Position numbers and translations under genes: made by a program. This document shows positions 1-10,374 of a DNA stretch of 64,000 nt, piece by piece (the stretch's first letter is position 1; every line of letters begins with the position of its first letter). The notes under the pieces were generated by a model that saw only the letters and a program-made list of their open reading frames with translations, made no database searches and was not told the DNA's origin. The DNA is from Chondrus crispus (lineage: Eukaryota > Rhodophyta > Florideophyceae > Gigartinales > Gigartinaceae), in the NCBI RefSeq assembly GCF_000350225.1, contig NW_005179318.1:159939-223938 (forward strand). Direction: 5' to 3'.

Positions 1-1747
1 CGCCTTCGGCTACCAACGCGCCCTCGTGGTGATTTTCGCTACTTCCATGCGCACCGCGCTCATCTGACGCTGAAATGGACTCGGCTAAATGGACGGCGGC
101 GTGACTTTTGCGACCGGGATAAGAAGCCCTCGGTTTCTTACCCGCCCCAATTGTCGACGGCGTCTGAATCGTGACCTTTTTGGTCTTCTTGTCCTTAGCG
201 CGGCTCGCCGAGCCATGCGCCTTCGCGTAGTTAATTAGTCTCAAAAACGAAACGTCCCGATTGTCTTGTCGGTATTGAGATACCATTGGCTTGATACTCG
301 AATCGAGTCCTTCAATAAACATCGTCATTTGTTCTTCCATCGAATATACGTTTCCACATCGATTGCTTGCGTCCGTCAGACGGATATAAAATTCCATCTC
401 GTCTTCAGACGGTCTTTGCTGAACTTCTCGCAATGCGAGCACAGCTTGACGGATCGCCTCGTCGGTTGCGAAACTCCTCAACAACCACTGTACGGCCTCC
501 GGCCAAACGGATATCTTTCCGTGATGGGCCCCGGTCGTCTGAGACACCGAAGTGTACTGTCTCAAGGCGATGCCGCTTAAAAATTCAGGCAACAGGCGGA
601 TCGCTTGCCCCTCGTTCATTTCTTGAGTATCAAACTCCTGAACTAATTTTGCCAAAAACTCCAACACAAGGACTCCGTCCTCACCTGTGAACGTGTTGTC
701 CTTCTTCACCTTAGGCGGAATATCTCTCCTGATTTTTCGCACGGCGGTCCGCCGGGAACTTGACAAATATGTCTGTGGGTTCCGCAAGCGGTACGTTCGG
801 TACGAAAGTAATTTCTTGAAGAGGTAGTTGGTCGGATTCAGCTCCTCCAACTCCTCCCATCGCGGCCCGCGCCGCGTTGCGACATCTTCGGGCTCCGCGT
901 CCTTGTCTCTCCGCGAGGCGGACGAAGTGACTCCGCCTCGTCTGGAGGAAATTTTCTTGCCTGACGAAATTCCGTTTCCGTCTTCTGAACGGCGTTCGGA
1001 ATCGCTCGAATGGTTCGACGAACCACCGTTACCATCTTCGGAGGGACCAAGCGACTCCGACTGTGAGTCGCAGTTCTCCGGATCGTCACTACAGTGATCC
1101 TTGCGTGCACGTCGCTTGTCTTTCTTCGGGGGCTTCGACTTGGAACTCCGCTGCCGAGCAGGCTTGTCCTTCTTCGACCGACGGTCGCCCTCTCTACCCG
1201 AAGGGAGCGGCTCGTCGTCCGATCCTTGCGGAGCTTGATCCGCGGCCTGCTCAAGGTCCTTGAGACGTTGCGCGGCGCGATCGAATCGGTCATCGATGCT
1301 TGTTCTAAATTTTCCTAAGGACTCCAAGGCTCGATTCGCGTCGCGCCTCGCGTCCTTGACCGAAATTTTCAACGAGGCTAGGACCTCCGGCTCCAGACCG
1401 TCGGTCGCCTCACCTCGCTCCTTCTCGACGAGATCCACTCGAGCCGACAGCTCTCCCAAAACGGTGTCGAACTCGGATCCTTGCAACTCCAGTTGCTTCC
1501 GGACGAGGGCTAATTCAGCCTCGAGATTTTTCTTCTCTTCTTCGCGAATTTCGCTGCTCATCTTTTCCAACTTCTCGTCGAGGTCAGCCTTGTCGGCGGC
1601 TATCCCCGTAGGGGATTCTTGATCTCCGGGGTCCGTGGCCGTATTGGCCTGGCTCCGGGTGCGAGGACCCCCCGGGATCCTCGACGCTCGTGCCGATCCG
1701 CTTCTACTCGCCCCGGGACCGACGTCCCCGGGTGCGCTTGTTGACAT
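1..1747 (-). CDS. Gag polyprotein of family A retrotransposon (partial, C-terminus beyond window)
   Basis: I translated this frame by hand from the ATG at 1745-1747. It stays open for 582 codons to the window edge, so no stop is seen. Gag builds the virus-like particle. Residues ~1-60 are low-complexity. Residues ~60-150 are rich in charged residues (KADLDEKLEKM, EEEKKNLEAELALVRKQLEL), as in a coiled coil. A long acidic/basic serine-rich linker follows. The last ~230 residues align with the capsid-like part of the family C gag at 4477-5550: both share WLLR..AT, a basic-acidic LR..Q.P segment and FIEGL. The zinc knuckle would lie past the edge; the right-hand A copy carries one. Upstream of the ATG are ~110 bases of leader and the primer site. 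This is the only gag in the window without a visible lesion. Confidence 0.8.
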   Translation of the reverse strand, partial: MSTSAPGDVGPGASRSGSARASRIPGGPRTRSQANTATDPGDQESPTGIAADKADLDEKLEKMSSEIREEEKKNLEAELALVRKQLELQGSEFDTVLGELSARVDLVEKERGEATDGLEPEVLASLKISVKDARRDANRALESLGKFRTSIDDRFDRAAQRLKDLEQAADQAPQGSDDEPLPSGREGDRRSKKDKPARQRSSKSKPPKKDKRRARKDHCSDDPENCDSQSESLGPSEDGNGGSSNHSSDSERRSEDGNGISSGKKISSRRGGVTSSASRRDKDAEPEDVATRRGPRWEELEELNPTNYLFKKLLSYRTYRLRNPQTYLSSSRRTAVRKIRRDIPPKVKKDNTFTGEDGVLVLEFLAKLVQEFDTQEMNEGQAIRLLPEFLSGIALRQYTSVSQTTGAHHGKISVWPEAVQWLLRSFATDEAIRQAVLALREVQQRPSEDEMEFYIRLTDASNRCGNVYSMEEQMTMFIEGLDSSIKPMVSQYRQDNRDVSFLRLINYAKAHGSASRAKDKKTKKVTIQTPSTIGAGKKPRASYPGRKSHAAVHLAESISASDERGAHGSSENHHEGALVAEG

Positions 1748-1854
1748 CGCTCGTACGAGCGGACCTACGCAGCAGAAAAAGTTACAAACAAAAAGAAAAT
1801 AAAAAAAAGAGTCCGTTACCCAGACCAACTTCCTTGTCGTAGATAAAACAATTT

Positions 1855-1870
1855 CTAGGTCGGGAGACCA
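1855..1870 (-). promoter_or_regulatory. tRNA primer binding site of left A element
   Basis: On the minus strand the 16 bases TGGTCTCCCGACCTAG lie 4 bases inside the LTR end. Read on the plus strand they give a tRNA-like 3' end: 5 T-stem bases, 7 acceptor bases, a discriminator A and CCA. Families B and C carry the same site. Confidence 0.75.
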
Positions 1871-1874
1871 CTTT

Positions 1875-2939
1875 TGTAATGCAATGCGCCTGTCAGGCAG
1901 AGACCAAGGTCCGACGGTCCAACACAAACAACAGCCACAAAAACAACAACTGCCGACGGCACAGCGCTACGGAGTGTTCGAAGCTCCCTGTCCTCTTTAA
2001 GCGGGTTTGCGGCCCGCAGTAGCTCAGATCCCTGATAGGGGAAGCAAAGAGAAGGGCCCAGCCCGGGATCGGTAAATGGTGGTAGAGACTTGTAAAGGCA
2101 ACTGCTCGACGAGTTCGGAGGGGTGTTTAGGTAAACCTGGTCCGATGGGTCGTAAATCCAATGCTCGAAGAGCGCCTTGTACACCTTATACCCTTGATAA
2201 GGTCTTCGACGGGGACGTCGCAACGTAGCACATCGGGAAAGAAGAAAACGTAGCAGCGGTACACCGTCGTACTGCCAGATGGCAAAGTACCAACAACGGA
2301 TCGGTCGCAACCAGATTCCGATGGAACCATCACTGAGATAAGCACCACTGGTGCCCCACAACAGAAGCCCGATAGCAAATGACGTCACGTTGCGGATCGC
2401 AATCCTACAAGGTGGGACCAACTCAAGATTAAAGGAAATTAGGATAGGGAAATAAAGGAAAATTGGTAAGGAAAAAGGGGACCCCCGAGCGCAAGGATAA
2501 AGTAATCTGTAGTTAAAGGGAATGTCTTGTAAAAGACGGACTTCAACCAAGGCGATATCAGACTCTAGCAACTCGGGTTCGTTGGGAAATAAAGGAAAAA
2601 GGGATGGGATCCCCGAGCGTTGAAGGATGCCGTAGGCTTAGGTAAAAGGGGACGTCTTGGTAGAGACGGACTTCGACCAAGGCGACATTCAACTCCGGCA
2701 ACTCGGGTTACCTTTACTGACTTGGTGGTCAGAGGGCTTAGGTATATATCGCCCCGCCGGAGGCACTACAGTAGCTCTCGGCGCTAGATCCTAGATCTAA
2801 TCTAATGTTAAATAACTAATATGCAACTAATTAAAATTAATAATTAAAATAATAAAGTGAAATGATTTCCACTTTTGCTTGTCATACCTCATCATTTCAT
2901 TTCTTTTCACCCCCCTTTTCAGGTGCGTATCGCACTACA
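1875..2939 (-). repeat. LTR of family A (5' LTR of left A element)
   Basis: The 1065-bp repeat is near-identical to 31871-32940. On the minus strand it starts TGTAGTGCGA and ends CATTACA, so its ends are short inverted repeats as in LTRs. A TATATA motif near 2743-2748 sits about 190 bases inside the 5' end in transcription order and is a plausible promoter element. ORFs across it are not real genes; both LTR copies contain them with different lesions. Confidence 0.88.
2447..2709 (-). repeat. Tandem duplication inside A LTR
   Basis: Two units of about 130 bases (2447-2579 and 2584-2709) both contain GGGAAATAAAGG at one end and CAACTCGGGTT at the other, with shared GACGGACTTC.ACCAAGGCGA between. 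The same pair is present in the other A LTR (about 32443-32709), so the duplication predates both insertions. Its place upstream of the TATA-like motif cannot be taken as enhancer evidence without expression data. Confidence 0.7.
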
Positions 2940-3746
2940 CGTGGTTTTGGGACGGTCTTCTTCCGCAACGGGAATTTGCCAATAAGCCGAGTTACAATCT
3001 AGAGTTGTGAACACGTTTGCTTCGCCGAGCGAGTCCAGACACTCGTCCATGCGAGGAATAGGGTAAGTGTCCCGTACTGTCATTGCGTTCAAACGTCTGT
3101 AATCGACACAGAAACGGAGGGATCCATCCGGTTTGGGGATGAGAACCACCGGGGACGCCCACTCTGATTTTGATCGGGAGATGACCCCGCTTGAGATCAT
3201 CCCATCCACGGCGTCTTGTTCGGCTTGTCGAGACCGTGGTCCAGCCCGATATGGCTGACATCGAAACGGCTTCGAGCCGGGGTTGAGTTCGATCCGGTGT
3301 TGCGTAGCCCGGACTTCCCCGAGATCGCCACTCCACATACGGGAGTACGGCGTAAGCATTTCACGTACTCGAGTGCGGACATGCGACGGCAGATGTTGGA
3401 GGGAGTCAGCGTCAACCTCTTGGGGGTTTTCCTTCGACGAAGCCGGGGGGAGCTTGTCCCCCTTCTCAGATTGGGGCTTGTCCCCTTCTGTAAATTCCGC
3501 CGCTACGAGGGCGTCGAGAGGCATCGCGGTGCGTATCATGGCACGCGGATGAGGGGTAACGTACCCCAGCACCTGGTTCTTCGAGAGGCGCTTGGGGGCC
3601 GAGGCGAAGTTGGCTACCAAGACCTTGAACTCTCGAAGTGCGGTGATGCGCGCGACCCCATTCGACAGGGAGACGCAGTGTTTCGCATATAGCTGCGGGT
3701 TGGGTTCCAATACGGAAAGACCTGTACGACCGTTGGTCACATGCAC
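2940..3746 (-). pseudogene. Reverse transcriptase N-terminal part of family C pol, truncated
   Basis: Pol copies the element RNA into DNA. This piece starts with a spacer after protease and reaches the RT fingers and palm: KSEWASPVVLIPKPDGSLRF, FCVDYRRLNA, YPIPRMDECLDSLG and TTLDCNSAYWQIPV are the usual Ty3/gypsy RT blocks 1-3. The catalytic Y-x-D-D block, RNase H and integrase are missing because the A element inserted at 2940, just after the DRPKTT block. The frame differs from the protease frame by one shift near 3740-3750, so an indel has separated them. Confidence 0.85.
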
Positions 3747-4475
3747 CCAGACTTGCGTCCCGGGTTGTATGATAACCGGACGAGAAACCTTGAGTTTGGG
3801 GAAAGTCGACCCGGGTCGTTTTCATACTCCTGCTCTGAGGGAAGTGGAGGTGCTTCGGCTCGACGAGTTGCCGGTTTTCTCACGATGGGGACTTTCGTCC
3901 CATCATCGAGCTCGACCACCTTCCGACGTGGATAGATGGCCTCGACAATCTTGTCGTTAAAGTCACAGCCCAGGATGACGGGGGATGCTAGGCGCACGCA
4001 CACGATGAACTTGCATTTCATGGTGCGAGTTGCTAGTCGAACAACGAGGGTGATGGACCCGCTTGTTCGTAACGGCCGCCCGTTTGCGTCGGCGATCGTC
4101 GGGACTTCCCCCGGTTCGATTAAGCTCTCCCATCCTTTGGGCAGGGTGTCGGCGCCGACAAAATTGGAGCCAGCACACGTGTCCAGGATGGTGAGTTGAC
4201 GCACCATGATGGAGATGGTGAGCCCAAGGTCGGCGTAGACCTTGTAATTACGTAGAGACAGTGTACAAACTGGCTCGACGGCCTTGTCATCGGGGGAGCG
4301 CCTCCCGTTGTTAAGACGCCACGGTCGGCGGAGCGTCCCCATGCCCGTCGGATCGGGGTTGGGGGGGCTCGCTTGGCGAGCGTGTCTCCGTCCCAAGACG
4401 CGGACCGCCGGCTTCGGGGGCGGGGGTGACGCGGTATCCCGCGATGGAATGTCAGCGATTTTCAGCTGTGGGTCT
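3737..4475 (-). pseudogene. Aspartic protease region of family C pol
   Basis: The open stretch contains LTILDTCAGSNFV, an aspartic protease active site with cysteine in place of the usual glycine (DTG becomes DTC), followed by the VILGCDF block expected near the flap and the second half of a retropepsin. The frame is open upstream past the first ATG to the gag stop at 4477 and is -1 relative to gag. An A-rich CCGAAAAAC lies immediately before the gag TAG, which suggests -1 frameshifting. It ends by running out of frame with RT near 3740. Confidence 0.75.
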
Positions 4476-4476
4476 C

Positions 4477-6554
4477 CTAGTTTTTCGGAAGTGCGGTGTT
4501 GCCGCTAGGGGGGCTTGACTTCTCCGAAGCGGAGGGAGAATTCGACGGCAAGACGGGTGCGATCCGCCGATTAGCCTCGAAACTGAGGAGGGCTACAGCG
4601 CGCAAGTACGCGTCTGCCAGAACACAGGCCTTCTGTGCCGCCGCGAGCTTCTGAAAATTATGAGGGACGAGCGACACATCGCGCACCTTCATGCTACAGT
4701 CGGGGTTAATATGATCCCCGACTTTGTAGCATGTGTAGCAGATGATTTTCGGGGAAGGTGTCTTCATGTCCCGGGTTCCCTCTCGACCGGCCCAACCGGG
4801 AGACTTCTCGCGGGGTCTCGGAAGCCGGGGCGGGTCCTTGTAGGTCGGCCGCCGCTCTCCGTAGAACAACGAATCCTTGTCGTTGAATGAGGATCCCTCG
4901 GTGGGAAATGACGGTGACCCAGCTGCGGCGGCGAATGGCTCGTCATTGGCGAGGAAGTTCTCGGCGTCCAGGCCGGTATGATAGCTCGGGGTCAGACCCG
5001 CGGTTGTCGATGAGGGCATACTGTCTGCCATCGCCAACACTTGCTTGGCGGCGGGTCTCGCGAAGTCGACGCGTCTTTTTCCGCCAGCCGTCTGCGCGCG
5101 GTAGGCCGCCCCTTGAGCGTGGGCTTCGGCCACCGTGTCCTCGAATGAGGATCGGGGGCGATTCTCCCTTGCTTGGAGCACCAACGGCTTGGTCGCCGGG
5201 AGGAGGCCTTCTATGAACAGGGTAGTGCGTTCATAGGGGGAATGGATGTCCCCACACCGCGCGAGGGCGGTTAACATACGTGTCGCATACTCGGTCTCAA
5301 CTTCGCCGGGTTTTTGGCGTAAATCCCGGACCACAGAGAGCGCTTGCTCGATCTGAATATTCGTAGCATACGTACGAAGCAACCAGTTCACTGCTGCTGG
5401 CCACGACGCAATCCCTTGATTGCGTCCGAAATATCCTCGATGGGATTCATACGCCTCCTTCGCCAGCGAGTTGAGGAGATGCGGCAAGGCCATGAGCGCC
5501 ATTGCCTCCGACATTTCTGCTTTGTCGAAATTCTCCTTACATCTAGCCAAAAGCTGATGACTTTGATCGGGTCGGACCCGTTAAACTTGTACTCTCCCAT
5601 TACGACGAGGAGATATTGCACGAGCTTACGCGTCGTGGCTTACAACTTTGCATCGACGGTGGGGTCGGTATTCACGAGACGATAAGCTCAATAATTACAC
5701 GCGCCTCGGAAGCGGTGGTTGGTCGGTTTCCACACCGTGACACCCTTCGCCTTAGGGCCGAAGGTCGGTTGTGGTACCGTGAATGACTCGGCTTCGGAGT
5801 CCGAATCGGAGTCGGATTCTGAAGCTGAGGGCGGGGTTCCACCCGAGTAACCGGAGAAATTCTCTGGTCCAGGTCGGCTTCCGTGGCCGGACTTGTGACG
5901 GTGGCCTTCGGTCTTGACCTTCTTGTCGCGGGACGATCTTGGCGACGGGCCTCGGGCGGCCGCTAGGTCTGGGATAGGATCCCGTTGTCCCTCCATCGTC
6001 AGGGGATCGGGGAGCGGAATCCCGGCGGCCGTGAGGGCCGATTTGGTGACGTCGGCGAACAGTAGATTTTCGTCCAACGGTTGCAACGCATGTAACTGCG
6101 GGTTATATCTTGGCTTCGACGCGGTCGACTCGTCTTGTTTAGCAGGGACGGGTCGTGTTTGCGTCGATTCCAGGGCGAGGTTACGCCGACGGAGGTCGTT
6201 GACTTCTTGCGTCAGGCGATCTACTTCCTCCCGTAGAGGAAGGAGCGTCTTGTCGACGGTGTACCCGATGTCGTTGTGCCACGCTCGAGTGAGAACGCCT
6301 TCTAGTGCGGCGAGACGATCATGTCCCTGTTGGGATTGTACCTCCGCCTGAGCGGCGATCTTACCAGCAACAAGGCTGTCCAACATCTCGCGTATCTTGG
6401 CGGTGTGCGAGTTGAGTTTCTCCTCGATTAAGTTGAGAGAGAACCTCTCGGCTTCACGGAGGCCTTCGCGGCGGTTCCGCGTGATCTATGCCGCGACGGG
6501 GGCTGGAACGTCTCTCGGACGAGTGTCATGGGACGACTCGGAGCCGGTCACCAT
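4477..6554 (-). pseudogene. Gag of family C retrotransposon, degenerate
   Basis: The likely ATG is at 6552-6554. The frame then meets TAG (6486-6488), TGA (5688-5690) and TAA (5640-5642), and shifts by one base near 5550 before the long open part 4477-5550. Residues after the shift align with family A gag (WLLRTYATN, VRDLRQKPGEVE, FIEGLLPATKP). A zinc-knuckle-like CYTCYKVGDHINPDC is present near the C-terminus but has five residues instead of four between the second Cys and the His. The upstream part has a predicted helical segment (EEVDRLTQEVNDLRRRN) and a Ser/Asp-rich tract. The number of lesions points to an old copy. Confidence 0.8.
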
Positions 6555-6668
6555 GACGAATACACCTACGGTCGGTGCGTGAGGGAAAGGCGCAGGGAGG
6601 ATACATAGAAAGGGAAGTAGGTCAGGGAAGAAAGAGGACACTCGGATGCACGAGAGTATCGACTGTTT

Positions 6669-6684
6669 CTAGGTCGGGAGACCA
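6669..6684 (-). promoter_or_regulatory. tRNA primer binding site of C element
   Basis: The minus-strand TGGTCTCCCGACCTAG is identical over 16 bases to the site in the left A element and lies 3 bases from the LTR end. Confidence 0.7.
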
Positions 6685-6687
6685 AAA

Positions 6688-7333
6688 TTTCGTGCACTAC
6701 AGCCACGTATGGCGGCTGTAGGCAGAGCGACGCGCGTTCGTACGCGTATGGGAATTCGGGAGACCACCCGGTGGATGACCGGAACCAGGATCCGGGCGGG
6801 GCTTGCGCGGTAGAAAGGTAGAACTAGAGTCAGCAATAAAGAGGAAGAATTAAAGGAAAAACAGAACTAACAGAACGGAGAGCACAGTAGTTAACGTAGC
6901 GCTCGCGCGGTTCGGTCGACGCGCGCGGGGGAAAGCAGTTGGGACTCCAGGGGCGTAGATGGCTCGGTCGGTATGGGCGAGCCAGTACCGAGTCGAGGCT
7001 ACAACCTGGAATCCAGAAACCAAGGTAAAAGACCCGAGGCTTCGTGCCTCTTTACTTTGATTATCGGGTTGACCATATAGTCCCCGTCGCCGTAATGACG
7101 AAGCTAAAATATACTGTAAATTAGAATAACTAGGAAATAACGGGTGTAGCCCCGAGGGGACCAAGTACAGCCCCCATAGGCCCTATGGGTTGCGGAGGGA
7201 TTACACGTGTCCACGGGGAGGTCCGGTAGAGCGGCAGGGGAGTCCACGAGTACCCGTGGTACACGTGGTGGCGGCGGGCGCGATTTTGGCGAGATTAGGA
7301 CAGCTGTCCCGGTACCGAGTACAGTGCACTACA
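6688..7333 (-). repeat. LTR of family C (5' LTR)
   Basis: About 646 bases, related to 7951-8581 and to 25381-26013. Shared landmarks are TCGGGAGACCACC near one end, GCAGATGGCTCG...CGAGGCTAC in the middle and the terminal TGTAGTGCACTG. The inner end reads GTGCACGAAA rather than the GTGCACGACA seen in the solo copy, so the terminal CA has changed or the boundary is off by a few bases. GTGCACTACAG occurs at both edges (6692-6702 and 7324-7334), which reflects the inverted LTR termini. Confidence 0.75.
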
Positions 7334-9650
7334 GGCTGGGGACAGTAGCTCAGGTGCTGGGGCACCTCTGACCCGAGCTCCTCCAACGAGGGCATGATGA
7401 CCTCGCTGTGCAGCGGCCTAACGTGGGCCGACGCGTCATGAGTGAAGCCACCATCCTCACCACGGAGGGTTTCGTATCCCTGTTGGGCATAATGATCCCG
7501 CACGACGGGGCGCGGTACGGACGCCCCAGTGTGACGAAGTTTCGCAACCCCGCGCTGTGCCGCGACACTGAGATCGTCCCGCTCGCGGCAGTATCGGTCG
7601 CGATCCGCGAGAGCACGCTCGAGAGCCTCCGACTGCCGACGGGGCGATTCACGGAAATTGTGTAAGGCTCCCTGAGCTCCGCACACGCGTAACCAAAATG
7701 CTTTAAAGCATACGGAAGCAACGCGTGTACCCCGAAAGACGGAAGGGACTCCCGCACAGCTTCCGGTAGCTCGGGGAAGTCCCTCGGAGTGATACCTTGC
7801 TCGAAGAACGCCGATCTGAAGACGCGGCCGTCATCCTCCTCGCAGTGGCGGTAGGTCGCCCAGTCCTGGGGCGACACCGCGACGGAGTAAAGGCACATAA
7901 GGGAGCTCGCCGATTTTTGGAGAGCCACGCGAGCCTTCGAATATGCATAATGTCGTGCACTGAGGGGGAAGGGTGGGATCCCCCTCTGGCAGAGCGCGCG
8001 TGTTCGGGGGGCGCGTGTAGGGGGTTATCGGGAGACCACCCGTAAGGGACCGGTACGGGGCCGGGCGCGAAGCGCAGTAGGGAAAGTAAGGGAAAAAGAG
8101 GCAAAACAGAGCCCAGGAGGGGCAGAGCGGTAGGGACAGCTGTCGCGCGGAGAGCCGGGCGTGGCGGGACGACGCGCGCGGTAGAGACAGGAGGGAATCG
8201 GGACGCAGATGGCTCGCGGGGTACCGTCGTGGGACGGGGACCGACGCGAGGCTACGAATCCGTTCCAGAAACCCGAGTTGTAGACCCAAAGCTTCGTAAG
8301 GATTTACTTAGGGTCGGACGTCGGCTATATACTAGCCGACGTCGGAGCTATAATTAATTAAACTAAAAGAAACTAAATTAAAACGACGGCGGCGACGACC
8401 GGAGAAACTCCCCTTGGGGAGGTATGACAACCACTACACGTGGGGGGGTGGCACCTGGACACAGGAGCCTTGACGCCTGGTTACACGTGGCGCGCGGTAC
8501 ACGTGTGTCCCGGAGAAGGAGTCGTGCTGGCCGGGGACAGGTGTCCCCTGGGAAAAGGGAAAGGTGGGTCAGTGCACTACACATAAGGACGGGGACTCAA
8601 GTAGAGCTCCTCAACCTCGGAAAGGATGAACCGTCGCGGAGCGCCCGGTAAACGACCAACCAGGTGCTCGGCCATGCGGTCGACGTAGAAGACTTCTCCA
8701 GTTTTGTACGCGAACGTCCTGTCGCAAGGGATCGCGTCGGGGATTTGATACAGAACTCCCTAGCCCTTGCTCGTCAGCCTGGCAAGAACGAGGCCGACCT
8801 CGTCCACGTGGCCGGCCTCATAAATGCGACGCAAGGGCATGAGGTCAGGGCGCAATGCGTCACGCGATAACAACTCGGCGAGGGTGATTCCAGTTCTGGC
8901 GTAACGATGCCACGGGAACCTGAGCCGCTCTACGGGCAGCGGCATGGAGCGGGCCATGGCGGTTCCAAACCACTGGGTGGTATCGTCGGCCAACTCCGCC
9001 CCCGCATTGAGAGATTACCTCGGGTCTTCGGATGCAGGAGGCCCGGCTGCAGGCAGCTCCCCCATGCCCCATACGACCCGGGGCGCGGCTGGTAAGGCGC
9101 GCTCGTACGCAGCGCGTCGGACATCTTGTCAGGAGGAACCTCCCCGACCTTCGTACGTATGCCGTCGACCCCTTGGGGCAGCGCAGTCCCCGACGAGGCG
9201 GGACGAACTTCCACACCCCCGGTGGATCCCGAGGGGCCACGACTCTTCTGGAAAGGTGGCAGCGCGGGCGCCGCGGGAGGGACAAATCCCTCTACGCGAG
9301 AAGGACGCGCGACGGAGTCCCCGGAAGAGCCCAGGAGAGGTACTGTACGCGGGGGCACGGAGGCCCCTGAGAGCGGCAGAAGCGCGGGGAGCCCGACGGA
9401 AGAGCCCCAGGCGAAGGGCGCGCCTCGGGAAGCGAAGAAATGAGAACGACGACGCGGTAAGCAGCGCGTGAGTGGCAACGACGAGGAACACCCGCAGCGG
9501 CGGGTGAAGAGAGGTGGATGGGGACGCAAAACTAGGGGGCACGGAGTAAGGCGGGGACGTAAGGGAGGCAAGGTCGATCGGTGGACGGCGCCGAAGACAA
9601 CGCCGGATCAAAGGGGAACAGGGCCAAGGCTCGGGAAGCGACCGGGTCGG
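7334..9650 (-). pseudogene. Antisense ORF of family B element B3 (decayed, twice interrupted)
   Basis: Minus-strand remnants lie antisense to B3, whose 3' LTR follows at 9710. The pieces 8587-9650 and 7334-7945 align with the antisense ORF of B1 (61333-63852): TTQWFGTAMARSMPLPVERL against TQWLGVPLERSVPLPLSRL, then ATYRHCEEDDGRVF and SFGVHALLPYALKHFGYACAE. After CAE a block of roughly 200 codons present in B1 is deleted, and a coiled-coil-like end (ALERALADRDRYCRERDDL) follows. The solo C LTR and the C element sit inside the frame. The frame shifts several times and the Pro/Ser-rich N-terminal part is not conserved. Function is unknown; no family is recognised. Confidence 0.65.
7951..8581 (-). 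repeat. Solo LTR of family C with target duplication
   Basis: A 631-bp LTR flanked by the 5-bp direct repeat CATAA (7946-7950 and 8582-8586). Its ends are inverted repeats TGTCGTGCACTGA and TGTAGTGCACTGA (as read inward), one mismatch in 13. With both flanks on the same antisense ORF, this is a full insertion that later lost its interior by LTR-LTR recombination. This copy defines the C LTR ends. Confidence 0.85.
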
Positions 9651-9674
9651 ACATGGCTCTCTCACTCCTCAAGG

Positions 9675-9709
9675 GTGAACGCGGACTTTCACTCTTGAGG
9701 AGGGGGCCG
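9675..9709 (+). promoter_or_regulatory. Polypurine tract segment before B3 3' LTR
   Basis: GTGAACGCGGACTTTCAC followed by TCTTGAGGAGGGGGCCG abuts the LTR. The purine run GAGGAGGGGG would prime plus-strand DNA synthesis. The hairpin-forming half (GTGAA...TTCAC) also occurs at the pol ends of B1 and B2. Confidence 0.65.
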
Positions 9710-10374
9710 TGTGACATAACGGCGGTTCGCGATTAGATTTAGATCAGATCAATACGAACCACATACGCGCAGACGGGTACCCCCACGTGTACGGGGGACA
9801 CGCGACCACACGCGTACACGTGTAGGAGGGGCGTACCACCGCACGCACAGTACGCGTCTCACACGTGTGCTGTCAGCCCCGACGGCTGACAGCATTACAG
9901 CGAGGGACGACCGGCGCTACAGTAAGTTACCACAGCATACCGGTACTGTAGTATTATGATAGACGCATTGCATACATTAAATACGAGCGAGACCGGCGGC
10001 GGCGTAGGGAGACAAGCACGGACTTGTCCACGACCTACCGCCTAGGTCCGTCTTCCAGCTTAACTAACACGCGCGATCCGCCTTCGCGCGCGTTAAACGG
10101 GACAAAGCGGGTAGGGGACACACGCATACGCAAGCGAGCCTAGATCCGCCTCCGCCCGTCAGCGCTGGTACGTTACCCAGTGCTGCTCCAGGGCGTCGAG
10201 GCGTAGATCGGCCCGTGCGTACGCCCGTCCCCGACCGTCCCGCTCTACCACGCTACCAGGGACCGCTTCCCTGTCTCGTTAGCTGTGTGGTCTCCCCCTC
10301 TCCTCGCCCTCCTCCAGGGTCTCGGTCGAGCTATAGCATACACTCCTCTACGTCAGGGGGATTTTTATGCTACA
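9710..10374 (+). repeat. 3' LTR of B3 (family B)
   Basis: A 665-bp LTR starting TGTGACATAA and ending TTTATGCTACA. It is collinear with the B1 LTR (26014-26678) but clearly more diverged than B1 is from B2. It keeps the LTR hairpins CTGTCAGCC/GGCTGACAG and GACAAG/CTTGTC. Confidence 0.85.

Larger units (their letters stand above)
1..2939 (-). mobile_element. Family A Ty3/gypsy retrotransposon, 5' part (left copy)
   Basis: Minus-strand LTR retrotransposon that runs off the left edge. Reading right to left it has a 5' LTR (1875-2939), a primer binding site directly inside it, a leader, and an open gag frame from 1747 down to base 1. It interrupts the reverse transcriptase of a family C element whose reading frame stops at 2940. 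The LTR matches the one at 31871-32940, so this is the same family as the large A copy on the right and supplies the gag N-terminus that copy has lost. The target duplication cannot be checked because the other end is outside the window. Confidence 0.85.
2940..7333 (-). mobile_element. Family C Ty3/gypsy retrotransposon, 5' half, disrupted
   Basis: Minus-strand element with 5' LTR (6688-7333), primer site (6669-6684), gag (4477-6554), protease (3737-4470) and the start of reverse transcriptase (2940-3746). The rest of pol is cut off by the family A LTR that ends at 2939. It inserted into the antisense ORF of element B3, which resumes at 7334. It has at least three stops and two frameshifts and is not functional. 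Confidence 0.85.
7334..10374 (+). mobile_element. Family B retrotransposon B3, 3' end only
   Basis: Plus-strand element represented by its 3' region: an antisense ORF remnant, a polypurine tract and the 3' LTR. Its gag-pol lies beyond the window or is lost. It inserted into the gag of element E, whose frame is broken at 10375. The flanking base order CTCTA at 10375-10379 would be its target duplication; the partner cannot be seen. Confidence 0.75.

Noticed and set aside
838..1293. 151-codon minus-strand frame
   Set aside because: Shadow of the real gag frame 1-1747, which is open in another frame and aligns with a second gag.
1855..2571. 238-codon minus-strand frame with hydrophobic stretches
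   Set aside because: Lies almost wholly in the A LTR; the second LTR copy breaks it at different places.
6692..7334. 11-bp direct repeat GTGCACTACAG as a target duplication
   Set aside because: It consists of the LTR's own termini and is too long for the 5-bp duplication shown by the solo C LTR.
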